Part shown: positions 1 through 12,359 of the stretch, in pieces | How the letters are laid out: each line of letters begins with the position of its first letter | Numbering within the stretch: the stretch's first letter is position 1 | NCBI RefSeq assembly: GCF_041296385.1 | Contig: NC_091022.1 | Coordinates: 25,439,967 to 25,503,966 of the forward strand | Origin: Aphelocoma coerulescens | Taxonomy: Eukaryota; Chordata; Aves; Passeriformes; Corvidae | Direction of reading: 5' to 3' | DNA: 64,000 nt | The notes under the pieces: model-generated | Databases searched by the model: none | What the model was told of the DNA's origin: nothing | Seen by the model: only the letters and a program-made list of their open reading frames with translations | Position numbers and translations under genes: made by a program

Positions 1-1957
1 AAAGCAAAATTGAAGCCCCAGCTCTGGGAGAAAACAGTCACCCTCAAATCACGAGCATCCCTAAGGCTTCACCTTGAGTTCTGTGGGTGAGGAAGCTCCT
101 GGTGCTCTGCAGCATTTTGGCGTGGGATGGAATATAAGGAAGGAGGACAATTTAAATACATCACCACATTCAGAGAGCTTGTTTATACAGGTGTTGTCTT
201 TAGTCTCTGAAGAGGGAAGAGTTAAAGGAAGCAATACTTTAAATATTTAACATCACTCACCAGAACTCTCTGCTAGGAGGATAAGACTGTAGAGCTATTA
301 CATGAGGGGTTGCCTTTTGCTGCTGGGAATACCCTGCTGCTCAAAGGGCTCCCCCAAATTACTACTGTAAAGCCTTTCTGCTTTACTGGGATGGGTGTAT
401 TTTTGAGCTTCTAGAAGGCAATTTGCTAACTGGGGGATGGGGAATGGATGCCTGACAGTCACTGCTGTGCTGTAGGGTCCAGGTTGGACATGTCCTTGCA
501 GCACGATGCCCTGATGGAATGCTGTCCCCTGTGCTCCACAGCCTGGGGAGCAGTGTCCAGGTGGGAGGTGAGCACAAAAACAACTACAAACATTGTTATA
601 TCTCAGTGCAAACTTCTGTCTCGACTCCTGTGAACACAGCTGTGCTCATCTGGCCTCCAAAGTGCTCTTATGTGCAGCAATTCAGATCACAGGAAATGGG
701 AAAGGAGTGGATACTGTTTATGGGTAGTTTGTGTACAGCCCCATGGCAGGATAGACTTTGGTTTTCATGCTTCAGTCCTTGCTGCCTGAACATCTATCAA
801 TGGTCCCTGCTTCCATATCTTAGAGTCCCAATGAGACAACACAAGGAATGTTTCAGGTGTGGCTTGATGTTGTCAGTACCTTTGGGACCTTCTGGTTGGT
901 TGCCTGTTGGCAAGCCCACAGTGCCTGGCCTTTTCACCTTTGGTCTTCCCCCAAGAAAGGCAAGAAGGCAGCTCCATGTGCCAGGCATTAACCTGGGAGC
1001 CTGACCTGAGGAGAAATATGTCCCATTTGTGCAGTTCAGTGCAACAGGAAAACATCTGTCCGTCATGCCATGCAAGATAAGGTGATTTGTGAGTCTGCCT
1101 ACCTCAGGTGGATTCAATTTTTGATCTTGGAAGGAACCCAAGCTTGAGGAAACTGTGTGCACACTCATCTGTCCAGCCTGCAGAGCACGCACTGAGCAAC
1201 TGGCTGCTGCAGAGATCCTGTCTCTTGGATGCCTTCTGGAGGTGCTTTGAGACTCCCAGCCCCTCCCCGCCCTCCTCTCATCCCTAGCAATAGCCAGATA
1301 CCCCTGTTTGCCTGCAGTATCTAAAAGGAGATACCTCAATTAAACTGAATGTTTCCCATTATTTAAGCTGATATGGAAGTTTCTGTTGTTTCGACCTCAT
1401 AGTGACTCGTGTGCAATATTTTGTTTCTCATCATGGGTGTATTTTGTTGGGTTTTTTTATTTGCAAAGCTTTTGTTAATTCTGTAATAGATCTCTGTTTT
1501 TAGGGGAACTATATGGAAAAAGTGAGTCAGAGTAAAGCCAGTTCCAACCCCAGCCTCACACACGGCAACCAGACAGGGATGAAGTGCTGCCATAAACTGC
1601 TGATGGCCAGAAGACCTTGCAGGTGAAGTGTTCAAGTGTGCTTTGCTCCCTGCTTTGGCCTGACTTAGCTTCTATGGAAGCCAATGATAGTTTTATCCCT
1701 GACTCCATGCCAACAGAGTTAGGCTGCTCTGTGGAATAGTCCAGGCTCATAATCTCAAAATGTGAGTTTCTGGACTGCAGTTGACAGTGAAGCACTTGCA
1801 TCCTTTCAAGTCCTGTCCCAGGGTTTCATGAAGAGCAACAGAAATATGAGTGGGGAAAGGGAATTGGGATGTGCTGGAGGCAGCCAAACATCTCCTCTAG
1901 AGGATGCAAGTTAGGTCTGAGATGTACTGGGGGCTCACTGAGAGGCAGAAACAGGAA
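1..1957. other. No gene recognised; unique sequence
   Basis: This stretch is mixed unique sequence. Two long open frames overlap on opposite strands (519-1004 plus, 797-1339 minus), and neither shows a known domain or good flanking splice signals, so I treat them as chance. The only structured element is a C-rich block at 1255-1272, annotated separately. Confidence 0.5.
1255..1272 (-). other. G-quadruplex motif, minus strand
   Basis: The plus strand reads CCC-AG-CCCC-T-CCCC-G-CCC, so the minus strand has four runs of three or four G with loops of 1, 1 and 2 bases. Loops this short are typical of stable G-quadruplexes. No promoter or CpG island surrounds it, so any function is unknown. Confidence 0.6.
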
Positions 1958-2020
1958 TAGGGAGTTGGACTTCAATGATCCTTGTGGGCCCCTTCCAACT
2001 AAGGATATTCTATAAATATG
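1958..2020 (+). mobile_element. CR1 LINE 3'-end fragment
   Basis: The segment runs from a GGAGTTGGACTTCAATGATCC-type start through TTGTGGG and CCCTTCCAACTAAGGATATTC to a degenerate ATTCTATAAAT tail. This matches the conserved 3' end of chicken-repeat-1 (CR1) retrotransposons, whose tails carry short ATTCTATG-like repeats in place of poly(A). Only the 3' end can be recognised, which is normal for 5'-truncated CR1 copies. It is the main evidence that this is bird (or other sauropsid) DNA. Confidence 0.8.
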
Positions 2021-3825
2021 TTTGCAACTGTGCATAAATTCTGAATTCCTCTACTCAGAAAGGAGTCCTTAAAATGGAAGCCTGGAACTCTCAACCTTAA
2101 TTCATCTAGAGACACCTTTCCTGCAATTGCTTAGTGGCCTGGCTTGCCATGCTGACAGGAGATAAGTGAAAGAGGAGTACACGTGAGATGTATGATTTTA
2201 GAAATTTAAAAATCAAGATGCTTGGGCAACTTACAGAATCAACAAGACAAAATGATGTGGGAAGAAATTCAGCCAACACAGCAGAAAATTTGATGCAGTG
2301 CATTAGACCTGGTGTGTTAAATGTTACCTTGCATGTGAACTCCTGTAAGAGGGGATGTTCCATTCCCTGTTACAAACCTCAGCCTCTCCCCTAAAACATG
2401 CCAGACTTACGTGCCACTGCTCTCTGGTGTGATTTTGGTATTCCTGTACGTCATAATCTACTTGGCATGTAATCCCTCTCAGGGCTGGGTGCCTAGCAAA
2501 GGAGGGTGTGTTTGCTTGTTTAAGAACAAGAAGATGATCTCTCTAAGAGGAGAACTTTACTGTGAAATGTGGATTGACCCCATCTCTTCAGAGCAGGAAT
2601 GATCTGTATCATCTCTTTGGAAAGTACATGACACAACAGGATCTCAGTTGTTTACTGGGACCACAGCAAGTCAGTGATTGTAAAATCATGTTCAGGTAAC
2701 ATGTTTTTTTAGCTCCACCCAATGTGCAATTGTAATCATCGTTGCTCCTTTGCAAATTTGTGTTGACAGATTTTAATTGGAACAGATTTTTCTGGCAAAT
2801 CCCCATCATGTTGTAATTAATTAGTTTTCAGTATCTGCTCCAGTGCCAGAGCATTGGACCATGTCTGCCATGCTTCTGTGGTGAGTGAGAGAAAGGGATC
2901 TGGTTTTGTCTCACTTTCTGCAGATGACACAATTTCCCTGAAAGAAATCAGCTTTGCTGACCTGAAAGGAGAAGAACAAACACTATAAAGCCCAGTATGC
3001 TCAGCTACTGAGAGCTGCCTTCCCTGTGGTGCTCTGTTCTCTGAAAGCTCAAACCCTACCCATACAGGAGAAAAACAGCAATACTCACTGATAAACCTTG
3101 AACTGTCTTTGCAGCCTCCAGGCTTTGGGTCACTCTGGAGGTCTAAAGCACTCTCTAGCTTAGTTTTCACCCACCAGATGGAAGAGCATGGCACTTCCAG
3201 TACTAGAAATTGCTATCTCAGCACCACACTCCTTATCATGGTGCTGGCTTCAACTCTGGGGGCTTGTGCATGGAGAGATGCAGGGGAAGACCATGTAGGT
3301 CAGGGATTTTCAGCCTGTGGAGCAGATACATTGTGTGATGCAGGATCCCACATGTGAAAGTTCTGAACATTCTTCATGCTTGCTGGAAAATTATTCAGAG
3401 CCCTGAGGCAGAAAAAGGTTGAAAGATTCCGTCTAATATAATGGAAACAAGATAAATCTCTGTCTCTGTTCCTACCAAACCTGAACAGAACTATTTCTAC
3501 AGCAATAATTAAAATTTTATTAGATCATGGTAATTCTAATCAAACTAATGAGTAAACATCTGTGATTATTGAAAGTTTGCATTGTTCATTAAAGTAAGAT
3601 GCTACGGTGCCAACAAGAGATTTTACCAAAAGGCCTTTTACTTGTCCTTTTTATTACACAGGCCAAAAAGGAAGCCCTGTTTATAGCTTAGAGAACAGAC
3701 AAGTCAAAAAAAGGGTGAGCAAAAAGACATTTGAAAATTTATTTCAAATGCAGGTTCAGCTGTCATCCTCCCATCAAAGGATCTCAGAACTTCTTTAAAC
3801 TGCTGATAACTACACCATGACTTAC
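2021..3825. other. No gene recognised
   Basis: I see only short, mutually overlapping open frames with no recognisable product. A 125-codon minus-strand frame at 2817-3194 has no domain signature. No repeat family could be identified. Confidence 0.5.
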
Positions 3826-3858
3826 CTTTTCTGTAGGCATTGTTAAGCCCTCAAGGAG
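3826..3858 (-). other. Candidate 33-nt exon (unrecognised)
   Basis: On the minus strand a pyrimidine-rich tract ending TTCACCGCAG is followed by 33 nt that stay open in phase 0 (LLEGLTMPTEK) and then a perfect AAG|GTAAGT donor. The exon would start and end in phase 0, so it could be skipped or included without shifting a frame. The acceptor is fair and the donor excellent. I do not recognise the peptide, and a hit this short can arise by chance. Confidence 0.22.
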
Positions 3859-5895
3859 CTGCGGTGAAGGCAGTGCAGGAATTTTCACTCAAGGTCATTC
3901 TTTATGTGAGGAGCAGGTATGGACAGGCTATTCTGTACATGCAGCATACTTTGGAGAAGCATCCAGCTACCATGGCAATGTAAGTGAGAGGAGAGAGAGG
4001 CACAACACCTGGGAACTTCACCACAAGAAAGTATCCCAGCATCCTGGCATCCCAAGCAACAGAAAACAAACTCCTGATACAACACAAAAAATTAGAAATA
4101 CCAAATAGCAAGATTGTATTGCAATAATATCATGTTTTCCCTGCCATGTGTTTACTCCTTGTATCATTCATTCTGATTTGTCTGAGCTTCTAAATCATTA
4201 TTTTGTTTTGATTTTTAATGAACATTTCCCCTACATGCCTCTCTTTCAATGTGGATTGAATGTATTTGTGCAATGTGAATGTAAGTTATAATGAGCAAAT
4301 ATTACTGTCACAGTGGTATTATAAAATATGAGTTAGCTCAGGTGCACATCTGAAAAAGTGGGCTTTGATTTCAGATAACTAACATCAGCTCCACTAATAC
4401 CTCTGAAGACGAACAGCGTGGAAATGAGGAACCTCAGCTTCTAGTGGCTTGGAATTTTACTTGCCATTTGTTTTTTATGACAAAACATGAGAAAATGTTC
4501 ATTTCTGTCCAGATCCCCTGTAAAAATCTCAGAGGTAAAGAAGAAGCAGTGCCAGTGCTGAAACATCTTCAAAGCTGAAATGAATGTTTGAAGTTTTAAA
4601 ATAAATCACAATGTCCTAAATTCAGCCACTGGTCTTCAATAAGAACACTTAATATTTTTTTTTGCAAATATTTTTAAAAAAATATGGTTTTGCAACGAAA
4701 AATGGCAGAAAGTTGTGGACAAGATTAGAAGCCATTTATGATAGCTGGGAGATGAGAGTCTTTGCAAGGCCAGCAGAAGATCCTGATGGAAGAGACTTGG
4801 ATATCCAAGTTCCCAAGCATCCAAAGCCTTCATCAGATGAAGGGAAGATGAAGGGTAAATATCCCATTTCACCAGCACAATTCCTTCCCTCATCCCCAAG
4901 AATTTTTGTTTCATTAATTACATGCCTTTAATTAACATTTGCAATATAAAAAGAGATTATATATGTATCCAGTCCAACAAAAGCAGCTTTTCGGAAAAAA
5001 CCCGTTTTTTAGAAGGGCTTCACATTTTGTGCTATGTAACTTCCATCAAAGAATCCCTAACACAAACACGTGTAGAAAACAACTGCTTTACAGATCTCTT
5101 CTATATCCTCACTGCCCACATAACACCACTTTCTGTGAGTTATACAAATGATTCTGCACTCTGGGCAACAGCACAAAGCCAGGTGTAATGTTTTTCTGCT
5201 CACCTGCAGATCACAGAACATCATGTTCTCTTTTCCAGAGGTGTCAACTTGCTAAAAAATGGCTTTTCCTCAGCGCAAGCTGATGCCACGGAGTGCTGAA
5301 GGCTGCCCGCAACATGTGGAGGGTGAAGCAAGTCGTGCAGAATAATTCTGATCTTTGTCTCCCTCAGGGGGTGTTGTGAAAGGGACTTATTCTCACTTCT
5401 CCAAGCGGGCTCCCCCCCATCCTCCTGACAGCTCAACTTGAAAGGGCTCACCCACAGGAAACTATTAAACTGATGATCATTCTTGTGGTTTATGCATTGA
5501 TACAAAAATGTTTCATTTCAAAAAGAAAAAAAAAATGCTGTGGTAATTTTCATAATAACATTTTCCTCCTCTTAAATAAACTTGGGCAGGATCCCAATGA
5601 AGGTGGTTGACTGTGTTGGATAATTAAAGGATAGATCTTTTTTTCAGCGTAACAGATTTGTGAACATTGTGTAAATATGCATTTAGGCAATTGAGGGATT
5701 GTGCTTCATAGCATCAGCAAATTAATGGACAGATGTAGGAACCCAGAGTGCCGAGAATATTTCTCTGCCTGTTTTTAAGGGTTCTTACCCCCCTGAACAA
5801 CACTGTTTTAACCTTCAGCCTTGGAAAAAATTACCAACAATCAGACAGGAACTAGAAAATACAGTGGTGTGAATTAGGTGATAGACTACTATGTA
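3859..5895. other. No gene recognised
   Basis: A stop-free plus-strand stretch at 4375-4578 starts just after a weak TTTGATTTCAG acceptor and contains a GAG|GTAAAG donor at 4534/4535. Its peptide begins ITNISSTNTSEDEQRGNEEP and is not recognised. The 89-codon frame at 4662-4931 lacks good splice borders. An E-box CACGTG lies at 5067-5072. Confidence 0.4.
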
Positions 5896-6367
5896 CGATT
5901 GTCACAGGGTGAAAAATTTAGAGGTTTTGGGCTTCTCTTTGTAGTAAATAGATAAGAGTAAAAAATATCAAAATGGAGGATTGTTGTTGCTCTCTAAACC
6001 TTCTTCTCCTTCTTCTACTACTCCATGTTCTGCAGTAAAAGTAGTTTGGGATGATTGGACAGAGAATTCTGCAGTTCCTGCCCGTGTTACTGAATAATTG
6101 GTAGGAAAGTGAAAATAATATATGTTTTTAGTAACTATTGGTTAAATTATCTTTAAAATCTTGATAATTAGAGACTTTACTCCTGCTTTCTGTGCTCTAT
6201 GCTGTACCTGGGTCACGCTAGTGGCTCTGTTCCTCTGATAAGGCTTAATAAACAACTATCCAGCAGCATTGAAACTCAAGGAAAAGTCTCGGTTTATCTT
6301 TGAAACTCCTTGCAAGGACTCTTAGAAAATTCTCTCCCATCAGGAGGGATTTGATTTATGGCACGGT
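5896..6367 (+). mobile_element. Endogenous-retrovirus LTR, probably solo
   Basis: The element begins TGTCACAGGGTG at 5900. It contains a C/T-rich block of CTTCTT and CTACTACT at about 6000-6023 and a polyadenylation-type GGCTTAATAAACAACTATCC at about 6240-6262, followed by a U5-like stretch with AAGTCTCGGTTTATC. This layout and wording resemble ERVL-type LTRs of songbirds as I remember them. A 3' end at ...TTTATGGCA (6363) would leave CGAT before and CGGT after, a possible 4-bp target-site duplication with one mismatch, but this boundary is uncertain. No gag, pol or env reading frame follows, so it is most likely a solo LTR left by recombination. It could still drive cryptic transcription or supply a poly(A) site. 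Confidence 0.62.
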
Positions 6368-7346
6368 TCAGTGTCAGACAGCTGCATAGGATAAGGCCTA
6401 GATCAGCCAAAAGGAGTGTTAGAAGTCAATGCAGAACACTTTCTGCCTGGGCTTCGCTGGTATCAAACACAGCTGGGGCATTTTGCTGAAATCTCCCTGG
6501 AATCAATGCTATCTCACCTCATCAAAAAGCTGTGCATCGTTTGTGTTTTCCCAAACTTTTCCAGGGGAATAGCAAGCCAGCAAAGTTGAGCTGAAATATT
6601 GGGAACTTCTCCCAAGAGGAGAGAAGATGGGAGAATGTTTGGGAATGTGTTTGGCAGTGTTTGAAGTGTGGCAGTGACATGGAGTCAGAGGCAGGATGCT
6701 CTGGGAAAAGGAAAAGATGGTCCTTTCACCAAGCACATTTGGCATAAAAACAAAGCTGATTCCAACCTGGACCTCTTTGGTCTCAGAAGTGAGCTGGGCA
6801 GTTCCCAGGAATTTCCCTGGAAGACTCTCACCTACCTCTGAGCCAGAGGTCAGAGAAAACCAGAGATCAGTCAGCACATCACTCTCTCAGTCCTGTTTCC
6901 TACTCCATCACCCCATGGCTGCTTTCGTCTTTTCCTTCTGTTAAGGAGTGAACTGGCTCTGAAACTGGACGTGGACCAGTTCAGGTGACAGCTCAAAGGG
7001 TGTTTGACAGCGCTTTTAGTGGTATTAGACCAGCAGGTACAGCAGGCACAGGCAGATGGGAAATCACTGACTGGACCAACAAGTTCTCAGAAGTTCCCCA
7101 TGACCTCATTTCCCCGTCCTGATTTCCTGTTGGTTGTCCTTTTTCTTCTCCCACCTGCAAAAATAGGGCTCCACCCACTTATGTCTGAATCATTACCTAG
7201 AAAATTATTTGGGAGTAGATTGGGGGTCCACTTGGGAGTAATGCTGTTAGACTGGAAGAAGTGTACAACACACATAATGCACATCTGTTGACTTGAATCC
7301 TGATCTTTGCTTTCCCTCTGCTCCTCTTGGTGTACTGACCCCACAG
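6368..7346. other. No gene recognised
   Basis: Short overlapping frames on both strands (for example 6509-6877 minus and 7004-7291 plus) have no recognisable product. No repeat was identified. Confidence 0.45.
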
Positions 7347-7416
7347 GTGCTGGCACCGAGATGACGTTGGCATAAGCAATCCACTACTGACACCAAATAG
7401 ATCCCACACCTGTGAG
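7347..7416 (+). other. Candidate 70-nt exon (unrecognised)
   Basis: A strong pyrimidine tract (CTTTCCCTCTGCTCCTCTTGG...CCCCACAG) precedes the segment, and the donor is GAG|GTAAGA. One frame is open across all 70 nt, entering in phase 2 and leaving in phase 0. It reads CWHRDDVGISNPLLTPNRSH and then TCE. The other two frames contain stops. There are two CpGs in an otherwise CpG-poor region. No neighbouring exon with a matching phase was found, so this may be a noncoding-RNA exon or a chance pair. Confidence 0.25.
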
Positions 7417-8154
7417 GTAAGAGCTCCCAAGGAGTGCTGGGCAACATGGGAATCGACATGATGGTTTCTGTGGAAATAAAATCTCCTGGCAGGGGTTTGT
7501 GATCCCTGCCAAGGTTGATCAAAGCATCATTTGGGTGATAAATGGGTAATAAATGAGACAGCCAGCAGCTGTCTTGCTGCTAGCCCTGTTCCCTTGCACA
7601 CTGGCTGACTTTTCCAAGGACTTCCAAGGAAAGGATGAAACAATGTGGTGATTTGCCTTTCTAGTAATATGTTATCTTTTTTATGTTTTGAGGTTAAAGT
7701 ACCAGTGCATAGAAAGTCTGTGTGAAACCTTTTTGTGTTGCTTTGCTCTTTTCAGAGCTGAACTCCCTCCTTTGATTAGGGAAAGAAAATGCTTCAGATG
7801 TTTTAGGGTCAGGACTGAGCTTTGGGATAAGCAGTTGAACCACAAGAAGATAGAGCTCAATAACCACATTTGCATTGTAAGAGTGTTCAAAAGAAGCCCA
7901 GAGATTCAGCAGCTCACCCAGACCAGTCTTAAAAGAAAAGATTAAAAATCAGACAGAGCCCTACAGCAAGGTCTTCTAAATGTCATGTGAATGTCCAGCA
8001 TTCACAGACGGATACCATGAAATGTGAAAGTAAAGAAAGAAATATTATCAATATGACTACATTGTTGTGTTTGACCAATTAATACTGCTCACATCGCATT
8101 CAGAAGTATTCTGCAGTGCTAGGAATCATTTGTTGATCCTGATGGTTTGTTTGG

Positions 8155-8179
8155 TTTTTTTTTGTTTTTTTTTTTTTTT
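8155..8179. repeat. T-rich homopolymer (T9 G T15)
   Basis: A run of nine T, one G and fifteen T. No SINE or LINE body is recognisable next to it, so it is a simple low-complexity tract and not an obvious retroposon tail. Confidence 0.9.
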
Positions 8180-8462
8180 GCTTGAGTTGGGGAAATTTAA
8201 TCCTTGAAAAATGTACGCAAATTCAGTTTGGACTGTAAGTCACCACCTAATTTCACTGAGCCAGTATCCAAGCCTCTGATATATATCTTACTGATAACTT
8301 ATTGACAAAGCCCCTGCTGTTTGAGGTGGATTTGTTTTGTTTTCTCTTCTTCAAACCAAAGAGCTCCCTAGAAAAGCGTTGCCAGGTAAATTACTAATGT
8401 TAGTCTTGCAGTAACAATTTCAGGAATGTTCCAATTCCTGTCTTCCTTTTTTGTCTTCTCAG

Positions 8463-8556
8463 TAGGTTTGTCAAAAGACGACTTGAAGAGGTGGAGGCTG
8501 AGATAAAAGAGAATATAAATCAGATTATGAAAGCATACGCAGGAGCCTTTCCTTAA
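8463..8556 (+). other. Candidate terminal coding exon (unrecognised)
   Basis: A very strong acceptor (CTGTCTTCCTTTTTTGTCTTCTCAG, with a TACTAAT branch-like site near 8390) is followed by a frame open from 8464 to a TAA at 8554-8556. The peptide is charged and helix-forming, starting RFVKRRLEEVEAEIKENINQ. It looks like coiled coil, but purine-rich DNA often gives this impression. No AATAAA appears in the next 1.1 kb, which argues against a true last exon. An alternative acceptor lies three bases downstream at CAGTAG. Confidence 0.22.
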
Positions 8557-11500
8557 CTGTTCTAATTCTGTTATATGTTTAACCTCCAGGAAGTAACTTG
8601 ATGGGTAAACCTTACATCATACATCAGAACCACTAATTTTGCCTGAATCCCATGTTGAAAAGGGGAATTACCCACTCTAAAACTTTATCCTCATCATCTG
8701 ACTTGCATTTTAAGAGGTAATTCATCTTTTCCTTACTCTGCCTCCAACAAAGGTGTTACCTCTTGCGTAGTTTAAGGGGCTATGTGGAGATGACTCAGAG
8801 AAATAAGCTCTTTCTCTGGAAATTCTTTAGTAAGGGGATTTTCTTGACATTCATCCCACCAATTAGAACTCCACTCCAGCAGAATGTGGTAGGGCTCTGC
8901 CATCTTTATCTTTTCAGATTGGTTTTCTAAGGAAGTGAGAAATACGCCATTACATGCTCCATATGTCTGTTTTCCTCTGTCATCCCCTCCCACCCCTCTC
9001 CTGCCCCAACAATGTTAAAATCTACTGATTTATTTTAACCACAAGTATAACAGTGGAGTGCTCTTTCCAAAAATATCAAGCTGCTAGAAATGTCATGGAA
9101 ATCAGAGGCTGCATAACATCAGACAATTGACAGCACAGCACAAACTTACTCTTGTTAGACAGAAACGAAATTTAGCCTTAGATGTTCATCTGTAGGAAAC
9201 AAGGCTTCACTGGTTCTGCTGCTCCTAGAAATACATGTTTGTATTATGGAGAGCAATTATGTCCAGAGATCACATTTTGCTATCATGCTTGTGTTTAAAA
9301 GTTAATCCCAACTGTCGACACTTCAATTTGCAGCCAACAACCAGGAGTGCTAAGACCTCCTCTCAACATCTACCCCAAATCCTGGTGGGCGTTTCTTCTT
9401 CATTTTTGGCTACAACACTGTGCAGGTTTTCATACAACTTTTGTCATTCACAACCTTCGTCTAGTTCTGAAAAAGCCATTTTGCCCTGCCATCCCCTGCT
9501 TTGGATAGCTAACTTTCCCCAGGAAAGATTTTCAATGCCTTTTCAGTAATGGCAAGGGAATTATGCACACTGTGTTTGGCGATTTGGCTTATTGTCCTAG
9601 AACACATGCAGAAACTTAGACTTACGTGGCTAAAGTGCTTTCACTAAATTCCAGGTTTTAAAAGGAAGTTCTTTCAGCTATGTCTCAGGATGGAATCCTG
9701 GGCTTTTCTTGTCATGTAGAGCTCTGAAAAAAATCAGGTTCTCTCTGTTAATTCAAATAAATCCAGAGAAGGGATTTTGTCCAAGCAGATGCTATGACAA
9801 AATGGAGCAGACAAATAATATTAGACCCTATCTAACACTATTCTGATTCAGGCTTTGTCTGTTTTCTCAAAGCTGGTGTACTGCCAGGTTAAACATCCTA
9901 CAGTGTGCCCATGCAATGGTGAATTTGTATCTGTTCTCCATCAGAAGTGTTGTTTATAGGAAAATAGCAGTGGGCACCAAGCCTGTGGAATCATGGTCCT
10001 ACAAGGCTTTTCTTCAGTTACATCTCTTCTTCTGAAGGCTTTCACTCCAAGGAGTGACTCCTGGCACTGCAGAGGGAAAAGTGGTTTGCATCCACTTAAC
10101 TCAAATCTCTCCTTCTCCAAAGTCAGTGGGCCTCGTCCAGTGCTTCACAATAATTTCTTGGTCCCTTCTGAGCCACATGTGACATCTCTACAACTCTGAG
10201 ACACAGTAATTTACTTATTTGCTTATTTCAGGTAGTTTTGCATGAAAAAAAGCTACAGATTGTATGGTAGCCAGTAAGAGTCACCATGTTTTTTCATTAA
10301 GGATGTGTTTCATCTTGGGGCTTGGAATGAGCAAAAGGTTTCCCTGGAGAGTGTTCAGGGACCCAGACAGCATGCTCCTACTTTCTTAATGGTAGGGGTT
10401 GATGCAACAAGCTGCTTCTAGAGATGCACTGAGATTTTTCTGAAGGAATTAGCTAGTCCAGTCCCAAAGGGATCCCAAGGGAAAGCAACACAGACAACTG
10501 AAGAATCAAGATCTGACAATAAACCGTGGAGCTCAGCTATTTGGCAGCATAGATGTTCCTACTGCTGTTATTTTCAAACCAAATCTGTTCTGTGTTGTGG
10601 AGCAGTGGGAGATGACTCTGGGCATGCTGCTCCTGTTCACAGCAGGGCTGTCTCATAAGTACAGCGAGGGGAATTTTAAGTGATCTGCAGGATTATTCAG
10701 TTAATTTTTAGTGAGGACAGCTGGGTGACTTAGGTCCTCTCAGCAGGGAGCAATGTATGATTTCACTCTGCTAGTAAGACAGGCACTTTGCACTCATGGT
10801 GAGACACTGCAGTGATTCTATGACTGCGTTTCCAAGAAACTGCAGAAAAATGGTAGGGAATACAATATTTTCTGCAGTAATGCAGGGCATGTACAGATGG
10901 GACTTCCAGTGACATCAGGGCAAAATATTCCTTGGGACCTGAGCAGAAATCAGATGCCATGATGGAGAGGTCTTGACCTATAAACTTCATCTTTGAACTG
11001 AAGTTGTTATTTGGTCCAAGGTGCGCTGGTTCACAAAGGAATTGTACAGGAAGTGTCTTAAACATAATCACGTTGTTGTCACTCAAAGCCACAGCAAGTG
11101 GACTTCTACCTCACAGACTTCTCATCCCCACATACAATGAGCTACTCTCTCCACCCCTTCTTAGGAGAGAGCAATCCTGGCAGTTGAACTCCCTTTTCAT
11201 TGCATGTGCAATGGACTAAATGACTATTGGAAAATTAGGGGCTAGATTTAGGATTTAGGACATTAGAATGCTCAGAACCAGCATGACTCCATGGCAAATT
11301 CAAATGCAGCATCATGCCAATCCGTTGGGACCTGCTCCTTTGGTCCAAGTCATGTCATAACACAGGGCATGCCCTTATCTTTTATTTGGAGGTGTCGGGG
11401 TGAAAAACATACCCTGCTGTCTTACACTGTAACACGAATGCCCTGAGAGCTTACTGAACACTGATGCTATGCATTAAAGCCAGCAAAAACCAGAAGAATT

Positions 11501-12339
11501 CCAGCCTCATGAGAAATATTATATACAAGGATGTTTGAGAACTAGGGCTGAAGGGTTTAGTTTGATGTCTTAATTGGGACCTGATGCACAGCTGCCACTG
11601 GGTTTTTTTGCTCCCTAATGTTAATTTCTTTTGCTTGGCAGATACCCTGCAGACAAGCAAGCCTTCAAAAGCTGAGGAAGTGTGTTCTAGGTGAGAGTCT
11701 AACAGGTTACATCCCAGAAATCTCTGAAGGATGCACACAGTTAAACAGACTTTCCCACTGAGCTATTAGCAGTCTAAAATGAGGCAGAGTTTTCTTTGGA
11801 TGAGGCATGCATTTCTGTCCCTCTCCTGATCTCCAGGCCCAATTCAAGGACACTTGGGTAACTTTTCTAATTTTACAGAGTCCTGTGACCTGCAGGAGAT
11901 TTATAGCTCCTGCAGAGAAGCGGGTGCCAAAATGACCATGGCATATTGGGAAATTCCATTCCACTGAGAGAGTGCAGATTTTTCAGGAGATGGTCAGAGC
12001 TGGTCCAGGTCTTTGAAGAGAGCACAGTCAACTTCAATGCCAACTTCTTTATCTCATTTTTTTTTTTCTTTGTCCTTTTTCCAGAAAGCCTAGGAATCAA
12101 TTTTTAGAGTTCCTTATGTCTACATGATGATGATACGGGAAGGAATACAGAGAATTCCTTGGGTTTGCCATTAGTGGAAAATCGTTTGCATCATGAATGA
12201 TCAATATCTGTCATATGAGAGAGGGTTTTCCAATGCTGGCTTTCAATCTTCCTTCAAAATGCTTCGCCTTGCCAGTTTCACCTCTGAGCCCTGCAGCATG
12301 TGGATGTCTGAATGATAAATACAGAGTGTGGAAACTCAC
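8557..12339. other. No gene recognised
   Basis: Unique sequence with scattered frames of 60-110 codons, the longest at 10763-11092 on the minus strand and 9235-9549 on the plus strand. None has a domain or convincing borders. A minus-strand G-quadruplex motif at 8984-9007 is annotated separately. A T10 run lies at 12057-12066. Confidence 0.45.
8984..9007 (-). other. G-quadruplex motif, minus strand
   Basis: The plus strand reads CCCC-T-CCC-A-CCCC-TCTCCTG-CCCC. The minus strand therefore has four G-runs with loops of 7, 1 and 1 bases, within the usual 1-7 base rule. Confidence 0.6.
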
Positions 12340-12359
12340 CTGCTCCAAAGTCATTGTGT
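12340..12359 (-). other. Candidate 20-nt microexon
   Basis: On the minus strand a strong tract (TCTCTTTTTGCACTTACTTGTCACTTAG) precedes 20 nt ending in a perfect GCAG|GTGAGT donor. The frame reads TMTLEQ when entered in phase 1. The splice signals are excellent but the exon is extremely short. It may also be only the end of a decoy site. Confidence 0.15.

Noticed and set aside
519..1339. Overlapping 161- and 180-codon frames on opposite strands
   Set aside because: Both overlap each other, neither has known motifs, and the region is locally GC-richer, which lowers stop density.
4662..4931. 89-codon frame with a protein-like middle part
   Set aside because: The upstream acceptor is poor, no CpGs or conserved motif are present, and frames of this size are common here.
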